Below, one piece after another: positions 58,693-64,000 of a DNA stretch of 64,000 nucleotides. The first letter of the stretch is position 1. Each line of letters opens with the position of its first letter. This DNA comes from Clostridiales bacterium. GTDB lineage: Bacteria > Bacillota > Clostridia > Lachnospirales > Cellulosilyticaceae. The notes beneath the pieces were generated by a model. The model saw only the letters and a program-made list of their open reading frames with translations. It did no database searches and had not been told where the DNA came from. The stretch lies in assembly GCA_019418225.1 (NCBI GenBank), contig DYCF01000017.1, positions 1-64,000 of the forward strand. Direction: 5' to 3'. A program made the position numbers and the translations under genes.

Positions 58693-61119
58693 TTAATCTC
58701 TAAGTTTTGCACCACAGTTCATTTCAAGTCCATTAAGTACTTTTTTCATTACTTTTTGGATTTCTTCATCTGTAAGTGTGCGGTCTTCTGCTCTAAAGAT
58801 CAGTTTGAAAGCAACTGACTTATAGCCCGCTTCAATTTGTTCCCCTTCGTATACATCGAAGAGTTCTACTTTTTCAAGTAATTTGCCACCACGTTGGATG
58901 ATAACTTTTTCAAGTTCACCAACAAGTGTTTCTTTAGATACGAGCATTGCGATATCTCTTGTTGTTGCTGGGTATTTAGGTAAAGCTTTGAATGCAAGGT
59001 CTTTATTGATGGCATCAAGCATTGTCTGAAGATCTAATTCTGCCATATAAACTCTTGTATCTAAGCTGTAGTTTTTAGCAACTTGTGGGTGGATTTCACC
59101 GAAGAAGCCTGCTTCTTTTCCATTAATAAGAAGCGTTGCAGTACGTCCTGGGTGCATATATTCAAGCTCTGTATTTCTTACAAATTCAATGTTTTGGATA
59201 TGAAGAGCAAACATAAGTGTTTCAATCATACCTTTGAATGAGAAGAAGTCTACATTTTTGCCATATTGACCAATTGTAAGTTTTTTGATTTCTGCTGGTA
59301 ATTCATGTTCATATGCATGTTTACCTTCTAAGATTGGCGCTACATCTGCTGATGGTTTGATATAGATTTTGCCGATTTCATATAAAGCTGCTTCTTCAAC
59401 ACGTCTATTGTAGTTAGTTGAAAGTGAGCTTAAAATCCCATTAAGTGAAATTGTACGCATGATACTGAAATCTTCCCCAAGTGGATTTGTGATTTTCATA
59501 GCATCTCTTAATGGACTATCTGCTTTGATGCAAAGTTTATCAAATACTTTTGGACTTTCAAATGTATAAGTAAGTGCACCACATACACCATGCATGCTCA
59601 TGATTTCTCTAATTTTATCACAAGATACTTGTTCGAATGTTTTAGCTCCACGAGTTGGCTCTGCTCTTTCGAGTGTTGGCACGATTTTATCATAACCATA
59701 AAGTCTAGCTACTTCTTCTGCAAGGTCAGCCATCATTGTTACATCTGTTCTGAATGTAGGAATTGTCACTGTTTTTGCAGCTTGATCTGGTATGAATTCA
59801 ATAGAGATGAAGTAGTTAATCATTTCTTCTTCTGTAAGGTTTGTCCCTAAGAAGTTGTTAATCCATTCTACATCATATGGAATTGTAATAGGTGTGCGTT
59901 TAACTGGGTAAACATCGATTTTACCACTTACAACTTCACCGCTACCTGTCATATTAATAAGCTGTGCAGCTCTTTCTAATGCAAGTGTAATATTGTTTGG
60001 ATCAAGTCCTTTTGTATATTTTGTAGAAGAATCACTTCTAAGGTTTAATTTTTTAGAAGTCTGACGTACATTGTATCCATTGAAGTTAGCACATTCAAAG
60101 AGGATAGTTGTCGTTTCTTCTGTTACTTTTGAATTGTCGCCGCCCATTACACCTGCAAGTGCTACTGCTTTTTCATCATCAGCGATAACAAGCATAGAAG
60201 AATCAAGTGTTACTTCATCTTCAAATAAAGTAACGAATTTTTCACCTTCTTTAGCATTTCTTACATGAATGTTGTGACCTGCAAGTTTGTCATAGTCAAA
60301 AGCATGCATTGGTTGACCAAATTCAAGTAACATATAGTTTGTGATATCTACAATGTTATTGATTGGGCGAAGACCAGCTGACATAAGGCGGTCTTTAAGC
60401 CATTTTGGTGATGGACCAACCTTTACATTTTTGATGATTCTTGCAGCATAACGTGGGCAAAGTTCTTCATTGTGAATTGTTACTGTTGCCATTTCTTCAG
60501 CATTTCCAGCTACTTCTTCGACAGTGATTTCTGGGAATTTGAATTCTTTACCGAATGTAGCTGCTGCTTCTCTTGCAATACCTAAAATACTGAAGCAGTC
60601 TGCACGGTTAGATGTGATTTCATATTCTACTACTTGTTCACCAAGTCCGAAGTATGGTTTAACATCTACACCAAGTGGCATATCTTTAGGGAAAATGTAA
60701 ACACCGTCATGTGGTGCATCTTCGATATCTTCTTCTGAAAAACCAAGTTCTTCTACAGAACAGAACATCCCTTCAGAAAGTTCCCCTCTTAATTTACCAG
60801 CTTTGATTTTAAGTCCTCCAGCAAGTGTTGCACCGTCTAAAGAAACAGGTACAATATCCCCTTCGTTAACATTTGTAGCAGCTGTTACGATTTGAAGCTC
60901 TCTCTCACCATTTACATCTACTTGCATAATGCGAAGTTTATCTGCATTTGGGTGTTGCATAACGCTTACAATTTTACCTGAAACTACTTTTGTAATTTCT
61001 TTTCCGCTTTCTTCTACTGCTTCTACTTTTGATCCAGACATTGTCATTGCATCTACGAATGCATTAATGTCCACATCTATATCTACATATTGTTTAAGCC
61101 ATGACATAGGTACGTTCAT
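58693..61119 (-). CDS. pheT: phenylalanyl-tRNA synthetase beta subunit
   Basis: An 808-residue beta chain of the (alpha-beta)2 enzyme. An N-terminal EMAP-II/tRNA-binding domain (about 40-150), the B3/B4 editing domain (about 210-400), B5, a catalytic-like core and a C-terminal ferredoxin-fold anticodon-binding domain (about 715-808) are all present. The length matches the usual 800 or so residues. The gene starts 22 bases after pheS, with AAGGAG ahead, in the same T-box-controlled transcript. Confidence 0.97.
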   Translation of the reverse strand: MNVPMSWLKQYVDIDVDINAFVDAMTMSGSKVEAVEESGKEITKVVSGKIVSVMQHPNADKLRIMQVDVNGERELQIVTAATNVNEGDIVPVSLDGATLAGGLKIKAGKLRGELSEGMFCSVEELGFSEEDIEDAPHDGVYIFPKDMPLGVDVKPYFGLGEQVVEYEITSNRADCFSILGIAREAAATFGKEFKFPEITVEEVAGNAEEMATVTIHNEELCPRYAARIIKNVKVGPSPKWLKDRLMSAGLRPINNIVDITNYMLLEFGQPMHAFDYDKLAGHNIHVRNAKEGEKFVTLFEDEVTLDSSMLVIADDEKAVALAGVMGGDNSKVTEETTTILFECANFNGYNVRQTSKKLNLRSDSSTKYTKGLDPNNITLALERAAQLINMTGSGEVVSGKIDVYPVKRTPITIPYDVEWINNFLGTNLTEEEMINYFISIEFIPDQAAKTVTIPTFRTDVTMMADLAEEVARLYGYDKIVPTLERAEPTRGAKTFEQVSCDKIREIMSMHGVCGALTYTFESPKVFDKLCIKADSPLRDAMKITNPLGEDFSIMRTISLNGILSSLSTNYNRRVEEAALYEIGKIYIKPSADVAPILEGKHAYEHELPAEIKKLTIGQYGKNVDFFSFKGMIETLMFALHIQNIEFVRNTELEYMHPGRTATLLINGKEAGFFGEIHPQVAKNYSLDTRVYMAELDLQTMLDAINKDLAFKALPKYPATTRDIAMLVSKETLVGELEKVIIQRGGKLLEKVELFDVYEGEQIEAGYKSVAFKLIFRAEDRTLTDEEIQKVMKKVLNGLEMNCGAKLRD

Positions 61120-61141
61120 TATATTTTCTCCTTCCTACTTC

Positions 61142-62161
61142 CTAAAATTGTGATAAGAAACGAATATCGTTTTCGTAGAATAATCTTAAGTCATTGATGC
61201 CATATTTAATCATGGCAATACGTTCAAGACCTACACCAAATGCAAAGCCTTGATATACTGTTGGGTCAATGCCTGCCATCTCAAGTACCTTTGGATGTAC
61301 CATACCACAGCCAAGGATTTCAATCCAACCAGAACCTTTACAAACATTACAGCCTTCGCCGCCACATACGAAGCAAGATACGTCAACTTCTGCACTTGGT
61401 TCTGTGAATGGGAAGTAGTGTGGTCTGAATTTAACTTGTGCTTTGTCACCAAATAAAGCCTTTGCAAATTCTGCAAGAACCCCTTTAAGGTCACCAAATG
61501 TAATATCTTTATCAATTACAAGCCCTTCAATTTGGTTGAAGATTGGTGAGTGTGTTGCATCTACTTCATCAGAACGGTAAACACGTCCTGGTGCAATCAT
61601 ACGAATAGGAAGTTTTTCTGATTCCATAGTGTGTACTTGTACTGGTGATGTTGCTGTACGAAGTACAAGATTGCTATTGAAGTAGAAAGTATCTTGTTCA
61701 TCACGTGCTGGATGCTCTTCTCCTAAGTTAAGGGCATCAAAGTTGTAGTAAGCTGTTTCAATTTCACGGCCTTCTACGATTTCATATCCCATACCAATGA
61801 AAATATTTTGTACTTCTTCTAATGTTTTTTGAAGTGGGTGCATATGTCCTACTTTTAATGTTTTACCTGGCATTGTAATATCTAAAACTTCTTCTTGAAG
61901 TTTTTTGTTTTGCTCAGCTTCTTCTAAAGCTACTTTTTTAGCTGCAAGTGTTTTTTCAATTGTTTCTCTTACCTCATTTGCCATTTGACCAATGATAGGT
62001 CTTTCTTCATTACTTAAGTCCTTCATGTTACGAAGTACTGCTGTAAGCTCACCTTTTTTACCAAGGTATTGTACTCTAAGCTCTTCTAATGTATTAAGAG
62101 TATCTGCTGTCTCAATGCTTGCAATAGCACTGTGTTTGATCATCTCTAATTTATCTTTCAT
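61142..62161 (-). CDS. pheS: phenylalanyl-tRNA synthetase alpha subunit
   Basis: A 339-residue alpha chain holding the active site. The N-terminal coiled coil (1-95) binds tRNA-Phe; class II motif 2 lies around APGRVYRSDEVDATHSP and motif 3 at GFAFGVGLERIAMIKYG. A cysteine set CFVCGGEGCNVCKGSG near residue 255 is the zinc-like insertion common in bacterial PheS. AAAGGAG precedes the ATG. The gap up to the T-box carries two small GTGGC/GCCAC hairpins (62187-62199 and 62241-62254). Confidence 0.97.
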   Translation of the reverse strand: MKDKLEMIKHSAIASIETADTLNTLEELRVQYLGKKGELTAVLRNMKDLSNEERPIIGQMANEVRETIEKTLAAKKVALEEAEQNKKLQEEVLDITMPGKTLKVGHMHPLQKTLEEVQNIFIGMGYEIVEGREIETAYYNFDALNLGEEHPARDEQDTFYFNSNLVLRTATSPVQVHTMESEKLPIRMIAPGRVYRSDEVDATHSPIFNQIEGLVIDKDITFGDLKGVLAEFAKALFGDKAQVKFRPHYFPFTEPSAEVDVSCFVCGGEGCNVCKGSGWIEILGCGMVHPKVLEMAGIDPTVYQGFAFGVGLERIAMIKYGINDLRLFYENDIRFLSQF

Positions 62162-62299
62162 TTCTTAAAGCTCCTTTCTTAGGTAAGTGGCACTGCCACC
62201 TTCATTTATTGCACTTTTATAATTGTATGGTAATAAGAAAGTGGCTAGCGCCACGTTCTCGGGAGTAGGAAAGTTAAAAATTGTACTTTACTACTCTAT

Positions 62300-62565
62300 A
62301 AAAAAAGCTTCGTCCCTCACAAAAGGGACGAAGCTTATATACTCCGCGATACCACCCTGATTCTCACAAGATTTAGGCACTAAACTCCTAAAAACTCATA
62401 AGCACTCAACAGCTCTAACGTAGCCACCGTTATCCTCTACTCTTAACAAATTTAATTTTAAGGATAAAGCTCCAATGTGAAATTCAAAACCAAGCCTTGC
62501 CTAAAGTACTTCCAGCCAATGGTACTTTTCTCTGATAGGGTACTTAATTTTTACTATGCATTTTC
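62300..62565 (-). promoter_or_regulatory. T-box leader of pheST (specifier UUC)
   Basis: This fills most of the 464-bp gap between pheS and the GH5 gene. On the minus strand the T-box AGGGTGGTATCGCGG (62344-62358) is followed by a terminator stem AGCTTCGTCCCT/AGGGACGAAGCT with seven T. Stem I carries the specifier TTC (62479-62481), followed by A and TTGGAG as in the asnS leader. Uncharged tRNA-Phe would induce pheST. Confidence 0.93.
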
Positions 62566-62595
62566 ATTGCTTTTCTATTTTGACAATATAGTACT

Positions 62596-62623
62596 ATTTT
62601 ACCCTACCTTGTTATTTTGTCAA
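62596..62623 (-). promoter_or_regulatory. promoter of the pheST T-box transcript
   Basis: On the minus strand TTGACA (62618-62623) and TAAAAT (62596-62601) are 16 bases apart. The -35 begins two bases after the stop codon of the GH5 gene. Confidence 0.78.
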
Positions 62624-62625
62624 GC

Positions 62626-64000
62626 TTAAAATGCATCAATATTCCCTAAAACATAGTCTTTAATAAGACTTACATCTTTTTCATCTACAATGCCACTGCC
62701 ATCTACATCTGCATTTTTAAGCGCCTTTTCATCAAGTGTGCCTTCATGATTTGCTACATAGCGGTATAAAACGGCATAATCAGTAGAATTAATCTTACCA
62801 TCTTTATTCACATCACCCTTAACAACATCTTGTGTCTCACCGCTGTCATCGCCGCCTTCTTCACCGCCGCCACTGGTTGTACCATAGTATTCACTTACAG
62901 TAATACCATTGGCCCCAAGTGGCACCTCATGGTCAAGGCCGATAAACTTGCCGGCTTCATTTTGCCATAGTGCTGGTTTAAGCAGTGCATATTTATCTTC
63001 ATCCCATGTCATAAAGTCATAGCCTACAAGCCCGCCTGTATCTCCTGAGTTTGGATTGTAGCACCAGAAGGTATGATTAATTTTGTTTTCAACAATATAA
63101 TCTCTCAGGTCTTCAAGCCATTGCTGGTTTTTACCGCCATCTAGGAATCCGCCCCATTCACCAATTAAAAGTGGCGCTGTGCCATCTTCCATAATATATG
63201 CCCAGTTATCTTTCCAGCAGTCTTCATATAAAGATTCTTTGGTAAAATCACCTTGGAACCAGTCCTGCATATAAACAGTTGGGCCATAATCATGTGGTGA
63301 GTAAACAATTTGTTTTTGATAGTCTCCTTCAAGTGTGACAGGGTAATCCTTAACACCTCTTAAGTTACCACCCCACCATGTATAGTAATAATGTGGTTTC
63401 TCATATTCATCTTGTGTGGTGTAATCATAACCCTCCATTGGATAAGCTTCTACACCTTCAATCATAATAAGAAGATTTGGGTTAATATCTAAAATTTTAG
63501 TTGCAACAACTTCTGCAGCATATTTCCAGTTATTATCATCTTCTGAATCATCCCATTTTGCCCAAAGTGCTTCATGCCATGGCTTACCATGTGGTTCATT
63601 TTCAATATCAATAGCTAAAATTGTATCTTCATTTTTGTAGCGCTCAGTGAACCATTCTAAGGACTGATGATAATCTTCTATTGTATAACCTTCACCATAC
63701 CAAAGTGGATAATAATGTCTTTGCCCATCTGAAGAGGCACTATGTATATCCAACATAATTTTTATACCATTTTGTTTGCATAATCTCACAACTTCATCAA
63801 AAAGCTGTAAACTATCCATTCCCTCTAAATCTGGATTCACATAAGTATTTACATTGGGTGTCTTCCCCGTACCATTTTGCCATTCAATAAGAAGCTGTGT
63901 GGTTACTGGAATACGTAAAAAGTTAATACCACGATCTGCTATTCCTTTAAGTGCTAAATCCAGTTTAGCTGACCAGATTCCATCAAACATACGTGTATCT
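62626..64000 (-). CDS. GH5 glycoside hydrolase with type I dockerin (5' end outside window)
   Basis: At least 458 residues are in the window; the frame continues past its edge (DTRMFDGIW), so the signal peptide and first barrel strand are missing. The GH5 barrel shows the acid/base Glu in AIDIENEPHGKPW and the nucleophile Glu in LLIGEWGGF, plus HDYGP; it is probably an endoglucanase or related glucanase. A Gly/Ser/Glu-rich linker leads to a dockerin of two calcium-binding repeats (GDVNKDGKINSTDYAVLYRY and ADVDGSGIVDEKDVSLIKDY). Dockerins bind cohesins of a scaffoldin, so the enzyme is secreted and may sit in a cellulosome-like complex; no scaffoldin is in view. No terminator separates it from the pheST promoter. 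Confidence 0.94.
   Translation of the reverse strand, partial: DTRMFDGIWSAKLDLALKGIADRGINFLRIPVTTQLLIEWQNGTGKTPNVNTYVNPDLEGMDSLQLFDEVVRLCKQNGIKIMLDIHSASSDGQRHYYPLWYGEGYTIEDYHQSLEWFTERYKNEDTILAIDIENEPHGKPWHEALWAKWDDSEDDNNWKYAAEVVATKILDINPNLLIMIEGVEAYPMEGYDYTTQDEYEKPHYYYTWWGGNLRGVKDYPVTLEGDYQKQIVYSPHDYGPTVYMQDWFQGDFTKESLYEDCWKDNWAYIMEDGTAPLLIGEWGGFLDGGKNQQWLEDLRDYIVENKINHTFWCYNPNSGDTGGLVGYDFMTWDEDKYALLKPALWQNEAGKFIGLDHEVPLGANGITVSEYYGTTSGGGEEGGDDSGETQDVVKGDVNKDGKINSTDYAVLYRYVANHEGTLDEKALKNADVDGSGIVDEKDVSLIKDYVLGNIDAF

Overview
The window is AT-rich chromosomal DNA of an anaerobic, plant-fibre-degrading clostridium. Supporting evidence is the clostridial SCIFF peptide with its radical-SAM maturase, T-box leaders in front of asnS and pheST, a cellobiose phosphorylase, a GH31 glucosidase and a GH5 glycosidase carrying a dockerin. 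A Lachnospiraceae-type cellulolytic species (Cellulosilyticum-like) is my best guess, but there is no rRNA here to prove it. No prophage, insertion sequence or CRISPR array was seen.

Layout. 0-6 kb: a patatin phospholipase, a large membrane-anchored subtilisin/kelch protein, a DUF1858 redox protein and an ArsR-type regulator with an extra C-terminal domain; a 60-bp sequence is repeated in front of the patatin and DUF1858 genes. 6-12.9 kb: a ProX-like editing protein, tRNA-Lys(CTT) with a consensus promoter, secDF, the SCIFF maturase and precursor, a small membrane protein and a PHP phosphoesterase. 13.2-15.2 kb: an ABC-F protein followed by a 180-bp palindrome. 15.2-31 kb: a dense one-strand run of small accessory genes (acetyltransferases, methyltransferases, hydrolases, VOC, HIT, DUF3795) with many broken genes between them: frameshifts, internal deletions, orphan C-termini and one in-frame chimera. 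31-39.9 kb: a DUF2812 protein, a flavoprotein, a second long palindrome, a TetR-controlled heterodimeric ABC exporter, a HAD phosphatase and small genes.

40-46 kb: mogA/moaB, cellobiose phosphorylase, and a two-gene ATPase + DUF4435 (TOPRIM-like) unit resembling the PARIS anti-phage system. 46-64 kb: core genes asnS, trmH-trkA-trkH, pfkA, dnaE, pheST, together with GH31 and the dockerin GH5 (cut by the window edge).

How it fits together: GH5, GH31 and GH94 form part of a route from cellulose or other glucans to glucose and glucose-1-phosphate, which enter glycolysis through PfkA. asnS and pheST are controlled by tRNA charging through T-boxes whose specifier codons (AAC, UUC) can be read. The best candidates for unusual biology are the PARIS-like pair, the two long palindromes, the duplicated 60-bp upstream element, a membrane protein starting with a decarboxylase-type GGADGPT motif, and the gene graveyard at 19-31 kb.
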